Source: Sinosporangium siamense
Lineage (GTDB): Bacteria; Actinomycetota; Actinomycetes; Streptosporangiales; Streptosporangiaceae
Direction of reading: 5' to 3'
Assembly: GCF_016863435.1 (NCBI RefSeq)
Contig: NZ_BOOW01000042.1
Span: 86,452-150,451 of the forward strand
Length of the DNA: 64,000 bases
Positions 17,138 to 26,900 of this stretch are shown piece after piece. The position numbers and the translations under genes are program-made. Position 1 is the first letter of the stretch. Each line of letters starts with the position of its first letter. A model generated the notes under the pieces. The model did no database searches and was not told the origin of the DNA. It saw only the letters and a program-made list of their open reading frames with translations.

Positions 17138-18727
17138 CTAGCGGCGCAGCGGAAGCAGCAACGCGGGCAGCAGGGTGAGTGCGGAGAAGACCGCCACCCA
17201 CCGGAAGGCGCCCGCGGGATCGCTTGCGAAGGCCGCCGCGAGCAAGGCCCCGCCGGCCGAGGCCCCGACCGTCTGCACGGTGGCGAGGGCACTGGTCGCG
17301 CCGGGGATCGCGGCACGCTCCAGCCCGTTGTAGGCCGCCGCCGACACCGGCACCGCCACCGCCGCGACCCCCGCCCCCCACAGCAGCAGCGCCCCGCCGA
17401 GCACCCAGTCGTGAACCCCGGGGAGACTGTGCAGGAACGCCGCCGCCGTGCCGACCGCGACGCCGGCGAGCACGACCGGCCGCGCGCCGACCCGGTCGGT
17501 GATCCTGCCGACGTACGGCAGAGCCAGCATGGTCCCGAGACTCTGCGGCACGAGCAGCAACCCGGCGCCCAGCGCGTCGTGCCCGCGGACCTCCTGGTGG
17601 TAGAGCGGGATGAGCACCATCGCCCCGAAGATCGACCACCTGGCGAGGAAGGCCGTCGCCGACGCCGCCGCGAACGACCGGTGGGCGAACAGCCACAGGT
17701 CGATCAGGGGCGCGGACGCCCGCAGCGCGTGTACGGCGAAGCCCGCCAGCAGCGCCACCCCCAGCACGGCCGGGCCCCCCGAGGCCGCCGACAGACCGTA
17801 GACGATCAGCGCGAACGCGGGCGGCAGCAGCGCCAGGCCGATCAGGTCCGGCCGCGGACCGGTCCGCTCGCGCGGCGGGTCGGCGGGGATGGCCCACCAG
17901 GCCAGGATCAGGGCGATCAGGCAGACGGGCACGTTGACGAGGAAGATCCAGCGCCAGCCCGCCCCGTCGACCAGCAGCCCGCCGAGCAGGGGGCCGGCGA
18001 GAGGGGCGAGCTGCCCGGGCACGGCGGCGGCGCTCATGGCGCGCCCGAGCCGCTCGCGGGGGACGGCCTGGGCCAGGATCGTCATGCCGAGCGGCACGAT
18101 CATGCCGCCGCCGAGGCCCTGGAGCACCCGGAACACGATGAGGCTCCCGGCCGACCAGGCCAGCCCGCACAACACCGACCCGGCGAGGAAGGCGGCGAGT
18201 GAGGCCGTCCACACGGTGCGGGAGCCGTACCTCTCGGCGAGGCGGCCGGTCACCGGGATGACGGCGGCGATGGCCAGCAGGTAGGCGGTGCCGGTCCACT
18301 GGAGCACGGCCACGGGGGCGCCGAGGGAGCGGGTGAGATCGGCCAGGGCGACGGTGACCATGGTCATGTCGAGCATCGGGGCGACCGAGCCGGCCACGAC
18401 GGCGGCTCCGAGCCGGGTCACGGCGGCGTCGCGGGCGGACCTCCCGGGCGCGGTGCGGTCAGGCGCGGTGTTGTCGGCCGCTGCGTCCTTGGGCGCGCCG
18501 TCGTCGGTGGTGGTGTCGTCAGGTGTGGCCTCGTCGGATGCGGTGCTGCCTGACGCGGCCTCGCCGGGTGCGGTGTCATCGGCCGCGCTGTCATCGGCCG
18601 CGCTGTCATTGGTTGCGGCGTCGTCGGTCGCGGGCCGGCCGCCAGGGGTTCCGGCGGTGTCGCGAGGGGCGGTTCCACCCGCCGTGGCCCGGTCGGCGGA
18701 GGCTCCTCTGGGTGTGTGCTTGTCCAT
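17138..18727 (-). CDS. MFS drug exporter, DHA2 type, with repetitive acidic N-terminal extension
   Basis: After about 105 residues of low-complexity Asp/Ala/Thr sequence, a 14-helix MFS protein begins: GSVAPMLDMTMVTVALADLT, RLAERYGSRTVWTASLAAFL (motif A) and GQLAPLAGPLLGGLLVDGAG (motif C). It should export drugs by proton antiport; the substrate is unknown. The extension is encoded by 15-bp tandem repeats and is absent from ordinary DHA2 proteins. ATG 18727 is preferred; a GTG lies one codon earlier. It is divergent from a TetR gene across a double palindromic operator, so repression by that TetR is very likely. Confidence 0.87.
   Translation of the reverse strand: MDKHTPRGASADRATAGGTAPRDTAGTPGGRPATDDAATNDSAADDSAADDTAPGEAASGSTASDEATPDDTTTDDGAPKDAAADNTAPDRTAPGRSARDAAVTRLGAAVVAGSVAPMLDMTMVTVALADLTRSLGAPVAVLQWTGTAYLLAIAAVIPVTGRLAERYGSRTVWTASLAAFLAGSVLCGLAWSAGSLIVFRVLQGLGGGMIVPLGMTILAQAVPRERLGRAMSAAAVPGQLAPLAGPLLGGLLVDGAGWRWIFLVNVPVCLIALILAWWAIPADPPRERTGPRPDLIGLALLPPAFALIVYGLSAASGGPAVLGVALLAGFAVHALRASAPLIDLWLFAHRSFAAASATAFLARWSIFGAMVLIPLYHQEVRGHDALGAGLLLVPQSLGTMLALPYVGRITDRVGARPVVLAGVAVGTAAAFLHSLPGVHDWVLGGALLLWGAGVAAVAVPVSAAAYNGLERAAIPGATSALATVQTVGASAGGALLAAAFASDPAGAFRWVAVFSALTLLPALLLPLRR
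18450..18629. repeat. Twelve 15-bp tandem repeats within the MFS gene
   Basis: Units such as GCGGTGTCATCGGCC and GCGCTGTCATCGGCC recur twelve times in exact 15-bp register with drift. On the coding (minus) strand each encodes five residues of the type D-D-T/S-A-A/P. The frame is kept for any copy number, so length can vary without breaking the transporter. Confidence 0.85.
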
Positions 18728-18740
18728 CACGGCGGCGACA

Positions 18741-18781
18741 CTACACCGTGCAGTGTAGAAGCGCTACACTGCACGGTGTAG
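18741..18781. promoter_or_regulatory. 41-bp double palindromic TetR operator
   Basis: CTACACCGTGCAGTGTAG at 18741-18758 and its exact reverse complement at 18764-18781 are separated by AAGCG. Each 18-bp arm is itself a near-palindrome with perfect CTACAC-N6-GTGTAG ends. Two repressor dimers could therefore sit side by side between the divergent MFS and TetR genes. Confidence 0.9.
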
Positions 18782-18805
18782 TCACTTCCGCGACAGGGAG
18801 CGCCC

Positions 18806-19447
18806 GTGCCAGACACCCCGACCCTCCGCCAGGGTTCGCCCGCCAAACGCGCGGCCATTGTGCGCGCCGCGCTGGAGGTGTTCGTGCGCGACGGCTACAC
18901 CCGCGCGAGCGTCGACGCGATCGCCCGTGAGGCCGCGGTCTCCAAGCGCACGATCTACGACTACTACGGCGACAAGGAGCGCCTGTTCCTGTCGGCGCTC
19001 GCGGAGACCCGCGAGGCGCAGGAGGCCGACTTCCGGCGGCTACTCGACCGCACCCTGCCCGGCACCACCTCGCGCGACGAGCTCGCGGTGGCGCTGACCG
19101 CCTTCGGAAGAGCGTTCGCGACCGAGATCGCCCGGTCGGCCGAGCGGGCCGCGGTGATGCGCCTCCTGATCGCCGAGGCCGCCCACTTCCCCTCGCTCGT
19201 GCGCCCCGACCCCGAGGGACGCCCGGTCCAGCGGGCGCTCGCCGAGCGCCTGGCCGAGCTGGGGGAGCGGGGGCTGCTTGAGGTGCCCGACCCCGCCGAG
19301 GCCGCCGAGTTCCTCGGACTGCTGGTCACAGGCCGGGTCGACTATCGCTCGTGGTACGGCGCGGTGCCGCTGGCGGACGGCGAGATCGAGCGGCTGGTGG
19401 AGGGAGGCGTGCGGGTCTTCCTGCGGGCCTACCGCCAGGGATCATGA
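18806..19447 (+). CDS. TetR/AcrR family repressor
   Basis: The 213-residue protein starts at GTG 18806. Its helix-turn-helix spans about residues 12-58: RAAIVRAALEVFVRDGYTRA, then SVDAIAREAAVSKRTIYDYY. An AcrR-type C-terminal ligand domain follows. The gene begins 24 bp after the double palindrome, so it probably represses both itself and the divergent MFS exporter until an exported compound binds. Its 3' end overlaps the end of the convergent trypsin-STAND gene by 19 bp. Confidence 0.9.
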   Translation: MPDTPTLRQGSPAKRAAIVRAALEVFVRDGYTRASVDAIAREAAVSKRTIYDYYGDKERLFLSALAETREAQEADFRRLLDRTLPGTTSRDELAVALTAFGRAFATEIARSAERAAVMRLLIAEAAHFPSLVRPDPEGRPVQRALAERLAELGERGLLEVPDPAEAAEFLGLLVTGRVDYRSWYGAVPLADGEIERLVEGGVRVFLRAYRQGS

Positions 19448-22400
19448 CGTCGAGTAGGGGGCTCGAAATACCTCTTGGGCGCACCCTGACCGGGGGGACC
19501 GAGCGCGCCCGAAACGCGCAGCCAGTCGAAGACCGTGCCGAAGGCCTCCGGGTCTAGGTCGGCGAGCTGCGGGAGCACGCGGTGCCACTTGTCGTCGTCC
19601 AGAGCCGCCTTCACGTGCTCACGCGCGAGCGGGCGCAACGAGGCGTCGCCGGCGGCGGTCCGGTCTCCCAGCAGGGCCCGCGCCACTTTGGCGGCTATCG
19701 CCGGGACCAGCCACCCCCGTGCCCTGGCCTGGCTCATGATCTCCTCTGCGAAGGCGGCCGCACGCTGCGGGGCGAGTACGGCGAGCACGGCCAGGCGCTC
19801 GGAAAGATCGTCGGGGCCCGGGTCGCCCGTGTCCTCCGTACGGTCGAGGATCTCTCCGGCACGCCGCCTGTCGAATCCTAGGTAGGCACGCGCGACCGTG
19901 GGAAGGAGCCGGCGCATCCACGGCTTTTCTTCACTCCAGACGAGCATGTCCTCCAGTAGCGGCAGCGCCTGGTCCGACCGCCTCGGACCGAGCCGCGCGG
20001 CGACCCTCGCCGCGACCATGATCCGGTATCCGCTCTCGTTGTCCTCCGCCCTGGCCATGCGCACGGCCCGGGTCGCCATCGCCGCCGCCCGGCGCGGATG
20101 GGCGTCGGCGATCGCCGACGACACCGTCGCCACGTCCTCGGCGGTGACGGTCATGCCTCCTCCGCCGTGGACCGGCCAGAAATCGGCGTTGTAAATCAGC
20201 TTCGCGAGCCTCTTGGCGTCGCCGGGGGACACCGCCGCGTATCCCACGGCGATCTCGGCCAGCAGCCGGCCTCCCCCGACGAGCCCCTCGGCCTCCGCCG
20301 GTCTGCCCATCCGGAGCAGAGCACGGACCAGATCCTCTCTGAAGTCGTCCCGCAGGCCGCGCCAGGGGAGTTCGTGGATGCGCTGTTCGGTCTCCAATGC
20401 GAGCGATCTGGCGAGTTCGGGGTCGACCAGCCTTGCCGCCGCCGCGATCCGCGCCAGGGAGGCCGCGGGGTCCCCGGTCTGTCGTGCTTTGTCGAGGGCC
20501 TGATGAGTGAGGGTGGTGAGCGCGTCGGCCGGTGCCCGCCCGCCGCGCGCTCCCCCTTCGATCAGCGCCGCGCAGGCGACGATCTCGCGGTGCCCCCAGC
20601 GGCGTGACCGGCGCTCCGACAGGACCACGTGACACGCGTCCTCGAAGGTGTGTGTGGCGGCGATCGCCGCGACCGCCATCTCGGCCAGGCGGTCCGACTC
20701 CACCGTGTAGATCTTCCGGGCGCACGACCTGGCGAGTTCGGCGCCTCGCTCGGGTGCGTGGCGCACGACCTCGACCGCCAGCCGCGTCCGCTGGGCGTCT
20801 TCCCGGAGCGGGGAGCCGCGTGTCCGCGCCCACTCCCCGGCCAGGTCGAGCACTCGTCGCGCGGCGGGCGGCAGACCGCCGAGAACCACGGCGGCGTTGT
20901 CGAGGACCTGGACCACAAACACCACCGACGCGGACAGCGTCTTCAGGTCGCGCAGGGAGTTGGCGGCTTCCCGTTCCAGTGACGCGCGGGCCTCGGCGGG
21001 ATCGACGTGGAGGCGCAATGCCGCGACGTGGAGCGGGACGTTGTCCGCGCCCAGCCTCTCGGCATGCCTCCGGACCAGCTCCTCGCACTGTGCGGCCAGT
21101 GCGGAGACGTCGCCTGCCCTTCCGTGGCGCGCGAGTGTGCCGAGAATGCCGACCAGAACCCCGATGTCGGGCCAGAGCATCCATTCGAAGTCATCGAGTT
21201 TCACCAGATGCGAGGCGATCGCGGACACCAGCCGGTCCAGGCGGGCCTCGCCCCACGGTGTCTCCAGCAGGGCCGCCCAGACGGTGAGCGCCTGGTAGTG
21301 GGGGCTGGTACGCGCCGTCTCCTCGGCCCGGTCGTATTGCCCGGCCTCGACCAGCGCGATCCCGTAGGCGGCGAGTTCCTCACGCGAGAGGAACGCGGCG
21401 AGTTCCGCCGCGTGCGCGAAGAACCCCAGCCGCACCCACAGGGCGGCCAGCTCACCGGGGAAGTCCTTTCCGCGTCGCCGCAGCCGCGACCGTTCCGCCG
21501 CGAGGACGGCGAGCCGGGCCAGGTCGTCCGCCTCGGCAGCCGCCCGCCGGGCCGCCTCGATCTCGGTGAAGGCCGACGCGTCGCTGCCGAATCGCCGCAA
21601 CATCCTGTCGTGGCGGCGCCAGTCGCCGGCCAGGTCCGCCAGCAGGCCGGTCTCCCGCGTCGAGGCCAGAAGCCGGGCGTAGGGCGCGAACAGGTAGGCG
21701 GGGGTGTGCTCCGGCCACCCGAGGTCGCGGTGGCGGGCGGCCCAGGCGTGCAGGCGGGCGCGGTAGGCGGGCAGTTCGCGGGCGAGCGTCGCCTCGGCGG
21801 TGTCGCGCAGCGTCTCGTGGGCGAACAGGTAGACGTGCCCGGTGTCGTGGGTCCGCGAGGTGAGGCTGCGGCCGAAGACGCTGTCGATGTGCCAGTGGAC
21901 CTCGTGGTGGCGGCGGCCGGTCAGGTCCACCAGGTCGGCTACGGTGAGACCGCCTCCGGCGGCGGTGATGCAGGCGACGACCTCGTAGTTGCCGGGGTCG
22001 GACCGCAGCAGGTCCTTGAGCTCCTCGCCCGCCCGGAGTTCCAGGTCGCGTGCGTAGCCGGACCGGGTAAGCACGAGCGGCCGGGTGCGGCGCAGCGGGT
22101 GGTCGCCCGGCACGTCGCCTGGGATGCCGGGCGCGGGACGGCTCAGCACCAGGACACGCAGGTTGTCCGGCGGGCGTTCCGGCAGCAGCGAGGCGATACT
22201 GGGCGTGCCGCCCCTGTCCTCGTCCAGGCCGTCGACCACCATCAGCAGCCGCTCACCCCGCTGGGCGCAGCGCGCCGCGGCCTCGGTGACCAGATACGGC
22301 AAGGGGTTGGCCGCGGCGGAGGCGGGAGTGGCGGGGCGTTCGGCGACGGCGGCGAGTTGCCGCACCATCGCCTGGGTGTAGGCGGCGGCGTCGGACTGGC

Positions 22401-23448
22401 CGGCCAGGCGGGCGGTGACGAAGAACGACACGGCCCGCACCCCCTCGGGTGGCGAGGCGGCGAACGTGGCGGCCAGCGCTGTCTTGCCCGCCCACGGCTT
22501 GGCCTGCATCCACAGATAGGGTTCCGCGCCGGCGCAGAACTCGGTGAGCCGGTCAAGCTCGCCGGCCCGGCCGAACAGATGCTCGGGCGCGATGGAGGCT
22601 ACGTAGGCCCGGTGGCTCGCCAGTTCCTCCGACCGCGCGGGCACGGGCAGCACGTCGGGCAGATCGTCGAGCCGGGGCGGCAGGCCTGCCGCGTCACGAA
22701 AGGCCGCGTCTCCGAAGACCGCGTCACGAAAGACTGCGTCTCGGAAGGCCGCTTCACGAGAAGCCGCGTCGTGAACGGACTCCTCGCGGGAAGCCGCGTC
22801 ATGAGAAGGCGTGTCGTTAAAGGTCGCCTCGGCTGTGCCGTACAGCGCGTCGAGGCGGCTCGCGGCGAGCCTGCCGGTGCCCTCGGCGGCGTGGTTGTCG
22901 ATCACCACGGCGATGAGCATCCCGCCGCTGAACACCGGCGCGCCCGACATGCCCTCCCACGCCGACCGCCCGGGGTCGGGGTCGCGCTCGGGCGGTGCGG
23001 CGACGGTGATCTCCAGGGTGCCGCTGCGCCGGTTGGACAACACCGGCGCGGTCCCCACCAGGTGCAGCATGTCGCGATAGGTGCTCCCGCCCTCGTCGCG
23101 GAACTTGAAACGCGGGAAGCCGAGCCCGCTGCACGACACGACGGCGTCGCGCGCGGAGACACGGCCGAAGCGCACCGCGGGCAGCCCGTCGGCGCGCTCG
23201 ACCCTCAGCAGCGCGAGGTCGCGGCTCTCAGCCACGGAGTACGGCACAGCGGGCGCCGTCCACTCGCCCGGAGTGTCGGCGTTGCACCGCACCCGCACCC
23301 GGGCGGCCCCCGCGACGACGTGCGCGGCGGTCAGGACGGTGGTGGCGGTGAGCCGATATCCCGACCCGCGTGCTCCCGCGCCGCCGGGCAGGTCGACGAT
23401 GACCTCGACGGCGCGTGTGACGTCGAGGCCGTCAGCGTTCCCGCTCAT
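19429..23448 (-). CDS. Trypsin-like protease / STAND NTPase / helical-repeat protein
   Basis: The 1339-residue protein begins with a trypsin-fold domain with an intact triad: His43 (LTAAHVV), Asp77 (SRDLALLRV) and Ser168 (GMSGAPVFSGG). A repeat-encoded linker spans about residues 213-254. A STAND-type P-loop NTPase follows: FGRAGELDRL, Walker A AKPWAGKTAL (316-325) and Walker B LLMVVDGLDED (401-411). A winged-helix-like segment (GGGLTVADLVDLTGR) and roughly 800 residues of helical repeats make up the rest. Such effector-switch-sensor proteins are known from predicted NTP-dependent conflict systems. The start overlaps the end of the Trypco2 gene by 17 bp, implying translational coupling. There is no signal peptide, so action is probably intracellular. 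The trigger and the protease target are unknown. Confidence 0.9.
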   Translation of the reverse strand: MSGNADGLDVTRAVEVIVDLPGGAGARGSGYRLTATTVLTAAHVVAGAARVRVRCNADTPGEWTAPAVPYSVAESRDLALLRVERADGLPAVRFGRVSARDAVVSCSGLGFPRFKFRDEGGSTYRDMLHLVGTAPVLSNRRSGTLEITVAAPPERDPDPGRSAWEGMSGAPVFSGGMLIAVVIDNHAAEGTGRLAASRLDALYGTAEATFNDTPSHDAASREESVHDAASREAAFRDAVFRDAVFGDAAFRDAAGLPPRLDDLPDVLPVPARSEELASHRAYVASIAPEHLFGRAGELDRLTEFCAGAEPYLWMQAKPWAGKTALAATFAASPPEGVRAVSFFVTARLAGQSDAAAYTQAMVRQLAAVAERPATPASAAANPLPYLVTEAAARCAQRGERLLMVVDGLDEDRGGTPSIASLLPERPPDNLRVLVLSRPAPGIPGDVPGDHPLRRTRPLVLTRSGYARDLELRAGEELKDLLRSDPGNYEVVACITAAGGGLTVADLVDLTGRRHHEVHWHIDSVFGRSLTSRTHDTGHVYLFAHETLRDTAEATLARELPAYRARLHAWAARHRDLGWPEHTPAYLFAPYARLLASTRETGLLADLAGDWRRHDRMLRRFGSDASAFTEIEAARRAAAEADDLARLAVLAAERSRLRRRGKDFPGELAALWVRLGFFAHAAELAAFLSREELAAYGIALVEAGQYDRAEETARTSPHYQALTVWAALLETPWGEARLDRLVSAIASHLVKLDDFEWMLWPDIGVLVGILGTLARHGRAGDVSALAAQCEELVRRHAERLGADNVPLHVAALRLHVDPAEARASLEREAANSLRDLKTLSASVVFVVQVLDNAAVVLGGLPPAARRVLDLAGEWARTRGSPLREDAQRTRLAVEVVRHAPERGAELARSCARKIYTVESDRLAEMAVAAIAATHTFEDACHVVLSERRSRRWGHREIVACAALIEGGARGGRAPADALTTLTHQALDKARQTGDPAASLARIAAAARLVDPELARSLALETEQRIHELPWRGLRDDFREDLVRALLRMGRPAEAEGLVGGGRLLAEIAVGYAAVSPGDAKRLAKLIYNADFWPVHGGGGMTVTAEDVATVSSAIADAHPRRAAAMATRAVRMARAEDNESGYRIMVAARVAARLGPRRSDQALPLLEDMLVWSEEKPWMRRLLPTVARAYLGFDRRRAGEILDRTEDTGDPGPDDLSERLAVLAVLAPQRAAAFAEEIMSQARARGWLVPAIAAKVARALLGDRTAAGDASLRPLAREHVKAALDDDKWHRVLPQLADLDPEAFGTVFDWLRVSGALGPPGQGAPKRYFEPPTRRHDPWR
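22691..22825. repeat. Nine 15-bp repeats in the protease-NTPase linker
   Basis: Units such as GCGTCACGAAAGGCC and GCGTCACGAAAGACT run in strict 15-bp steps. They encode pentapeptides like A-F-R-D-A and V-F-R-D-A between the trypsin and STAND domains. Copy-number change would lengthen or shorten the linker without a frameshift. Confidence 0.8.
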
Positions 23449-23731
23449 CGGCCCGCCCCGCGACCTCCGGTCGGCGGCCGGTCGAGGCGAGCCTAGGCTC
23501 CAGGGTCAGCATGACGCGCTGGGTCCGCACGTCGCCCAGCTTGCCCTCGGCGTTGGCCTCCACCACCCAGAACTTGACCTTCGCGCCGGCCTTGGCCTCG
23601 CGGGTCACCGCGACAGTGACCTCCACCTCGACGGGGCCGACCTCGAACCGCAGGTCCTTGCCCTCGCCCTCGGCGATCGCCTCCTCCAGCTCCTGCCGCA
23701 GGCCGCGGATCACCTCGGATAGTTCGATCAA
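23432..23731 (-). CDS. Trypco2 (trypsin-co-occurring domain 2) protein
   Basis: The 99-residue protein opens with ELSEVIRGLRQELEEAIAEG, a helix. A beta-rich core follows: LRFEVGPVEVEVTVAVTREA, then KVKFWVVEANAEGK and TQRVMLTLEP. This matches Trypco2, a small domain that recurs next to trypsin-containing conflict-system genes. It is thought to be an accessory or adaptor for the protease arm, with no enzymatic motif. The start is TTG 23731 with GGGAGAGGG just upstream. The last 17 bp overlap the trypsin-STAND gene, which itself supports a functional pair. Confidence 0.88.
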   Translation of the reverse strand: MIELSEVIRGLRQELEEAIAEGEGKDLRFEVGPVEVEVTVAVTREAKAGAKVKFWVVEANAEGKLGDVRTQRVMLTLEPRLASTGRRPEVAGRADERER

Positions 23732-23747
23732 CGGCGTTCCCTCTCCC

Positions 23748-23894
23748 TTGTTTCATCGACGCTGCGCCTCGCCTCATCGACCCTGCGCCCTGCTTCATCG
23801 ACCCTGCGCACTGCTTCATCGACACTGTGCCTTGCTTCATCGACGCGGTGCCTTGTTCCATCGACGCTGTGTCTTGCTTCATCGACGCCCGCAG
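23748..23894. repeat. Seven 21-bp tandem repeats between the CHAT and Trypco2 genes
   Basis: Seven 21-bp units share the core TTCATCGAC followed by CTGYGCC-like sequence, starting at 23748, 23769, 23790, 23811, 23832, 23853 and 23874. The core varies at few positions. The array occupies most of the 182-bp gap between the CHAT stop and the TTG start. It is open in other frames as heptapeptides of type M-K-Q-G-x-x-S, but I see no evidence that these are translated. Confidence 0.88.
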
Positions 23895-23913
23895 GGGCGC
23901 GAGGGTTGTCCGG

Positions 23914-26900
23914 TCACGGCCCGATGTGCAGGTGGGCCGCCCACAGCTCGGGCCGGTCGGGGTGGCGTTCGCGCAGCGACCGCGTGGCGTGGTGCAGCGC
24001 CTGGCCGCTGCGGGCGGTGTCGGGCGGGGCCTGGCCGCCGCCGGTGAGGTCGCGGTAGACCTCGGCCGCCACATCGGCGGCGGCGTCGCCGTCGATCGGC
24101 CACATGGTGGCGATGACATGGCGGAAACCCGCGAGCTGGAACGCCCACGGGAGATGCAGGGCATCGTCGGCCTGCGGCACGAGCAGCTCCCTCATCCGGC
24201 ACGCTGACAGGTAGGCGAGCTCCGCCTCCACCGGGCGCAACCGCGACAACTCGGCGACCGTCAGCGGATGCGCGGCGTGGTCGTGGAGTAGCAGTGTGCC
24301 ACCTACCGGGTCCTTCCGCGAGTCCGCCGCGTGACAGGCGAAATGCGCCACGGAATGTGTCGCGAGGGCCGCGAGCACGGCCTCGCGGGTGGCGTCCTCG
24401 TCGTGCAGGACCGTCGCGCCCGGCAGCTCCCCGGCGACCGCCTGCGCCTCCCGCCCGGCGTCCGGCAGCGGGGCCGCGCCGGGGGTGCGGCTCATCGCCA
24501 CCACCAGAGCCGGCCCCGTGGCCGGGGCGCGTTCGCGGGCACGGGCGAGTGCCGGCAGGGTCGCGGTGTAGGAGCAGACGGTCCTGTCGGAGAGGTAGAC
24601 GCCAAGATCCCGCCGCCCGGCGGCGTGCAGGGGCAGCGAGGCCGCGATGCCGAGCGGGCACCACCACAGGCGTGCTCCGTCCCAGCCCGCCCGGTCGAGG
24701 ATGGTGAGCACCGGTTCGACGACCTCGTTCCAGAGCCATCCGAGCACGACAGTCACCTCTTGGCGCGCGTACAGGCGGTCCCGTTCCCGGTTGGCGGGGT
24801 CGGTCAGCGTCGCGAGGGCGCCGCGCAGCAGTTCCACCTTCCGGCGGGCCGCGAGCTCGGTGAGCCCGGGCAGCGGCAGCGTGTGCACCGGGCGGTGCGG
24901 GTCGCCGGTGTGGACCAGGGCCAGCCCGCCGCGCGGCGTGGCGGTGACCGTGGCCACCGGGCCGTCCTCAGCGACCGGTGTCCCGGCCTGCGGATCCTCG
25001 GCCGCCGCCTTGGCGATGAGCCCGCCGCGCGCCCGATCCAGCAGCTCGACGGCGCGTCCGGGCCGGCCCGCCTCCGCCTCGGCCGCGGCAAGATCCACCG
25101 CGACGCGCCGCACGTTCCCGAAGATCTGCACGCGCTCGCCGGGGGGCAGCCCGTCGGGCGCGAGGTACGGCAGAAGCCCGGCGGCGACCGTGAAGGCCGC
25201 GGTCGCGGCCTGCGCGTCGCCAGCCAGGCCGGCGATCCCGGCCTGGCTCAGGTGGATCGTGATCCGGTCCCTGATCGCAGTGCCCTCCAGCGCCTCGGCG
25301 TCGGCGACGACCCGCCGGGCCCGGGCCAGGTCGCGCCGGGCGCCGGTAAGGGTGAACCTGGCCGCGAGGGCCGATCCGAGGCTGAGCAGGTGCCGCACGC
25401 GGGTGGCGGGGTCAGGCGAGTCCGGAGGCGTCGCGGTCGCCTCCTCCCCGAGGGCGATCGCCTGCTCCAGGTCCGCGCGCCGCCCCGCCAGCTCGAACCG
25501 GGCGTGCACCATGGTGCCGAGGTCGCCGGCCACGGCGAGGCGGTCGGCGTGGTCGCGCGGGGTGAGCTCCAGGGCGCGCTCCGCCTGCACGATCGCGCGG
25601 TCCAGGTCGCAGAGGTCGCCGCGGGCCCGGTAGCGGGACTGCAGCGCGCGTGCGAGATCGTGCAGGCGTCGCGGCCGGTGCGGGTCTCCGGCGGGGCTGT
25701 GCCGTACGGCCTGCTCGGCCAGCGTGAGCGCGCGGTCCAGCGCGTGCGGGTCGCCGGTGCGCAGGTGCCACTCGTGCCGGGCCTTGGCGGCCTCGGCCAG
25801 GGCTCTGGAGCGCAGGGGTGGAGCATCGGCGGAGCTCTCCTTGGCCAGCGTCTCGCCGACCTCGGCCGCGCGGCGCAGGTCGTCGAGCACGCCGGTGCGG
25901 TGGTGCCGTGTGCGCAGCAGGGAGCAGAGCACTCGCAGGTAGTAGGTTCTCGCCGGCACGCGGCGGGAGAGCGCCTGTTCGGTCAGGGCCGTGGCGCGGT
26001 CGAGGGAGGCGAGGTCGCCGATCCGCTGGTGGCGTTTGCGCAGGGCGCTCAGGAGGCCGGGCAGGATGCCCGCCCAGTCGTGGTGGCCGAGCAGGCTCTC
26101 CTTCATGTCGATGAGCCGGTCCAGCGCGTCGGCGTCGCCCAGGGCTCGGTGCCGGGCGGTCAGCAGGTTTCCCAGGGTGCGGGCGGCCGACAGGTGCGCG
26201 GGCTCGTCCGGCCGGGTGGCCGCAAGGGCCCGCTCCCCGGCCGCGATCGCGCGGTCCAGGGCGCTCTTGTCGCCGGTCTGGTCGAACCACAGGCCGAAGT
26301 GGTGGGCGAACCCCGTCAGGGCCGTCGCCAGGGCGGGGTCGCCGGGGGCGCACTCGGCGAGCGCCCGATCGCTCGCGACGGTGGCCGCGCGCAGGCTGTT
26401 CAGGTCGCGCGAGACGGTGAAGCGTTTGGCCAGCAGGGCGGCGAGTCTCGCGGAGGACTCGGCGCGGCCGGGCGGGGCGAGGTCGAGGCTCGCCCGTCTG
26501 GCCTCGATCGCGTCGTCGAGGTCCGGGGGGCGGCCTGCGTGGTCGAACCGTACCTCGAACGCCGCCGACAGGAGCGCCAGCCGGTGGTGGAGCTGCTCGT
26601 GCCCGCCGGGGGTGGCGGCGACGAGGCGGCGGCAGGCGGCGACGGCCCGGCCGGGGTCGCGGGCGGAGCGCACGATTCCGGGCAGCAGGTGGGCTGCGCG
26701 GTCGGCGAGGTCGGGGAGCAGTTCGTCGGGCAGCGGGCCCTTGCCGCGCATGAAGCACGGCGTGAGGTGGGCGATCGCCATGTACAGGGAGGAGCCGTCG
26801 GAGGGATTTTCGGCGAGCTGGTGGAACCAGCCGTACATCCCGGCGGCGTGGGCGGCGTCCAGCCGTATGGCGGGGGAGGTGTTGTAGGCGCCCTCGCGCA

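Noticed and set aside
22691..22825. CRISPR-like array in the protease gene
   Set aside because: Contiguous 15-bp units inside a coding sequence with no spacers.
23748..23894. CRISPR-like array
   Set aside because: The units are contiguous 21-bp repeats with no unique spacers, so it is a minisatellite.
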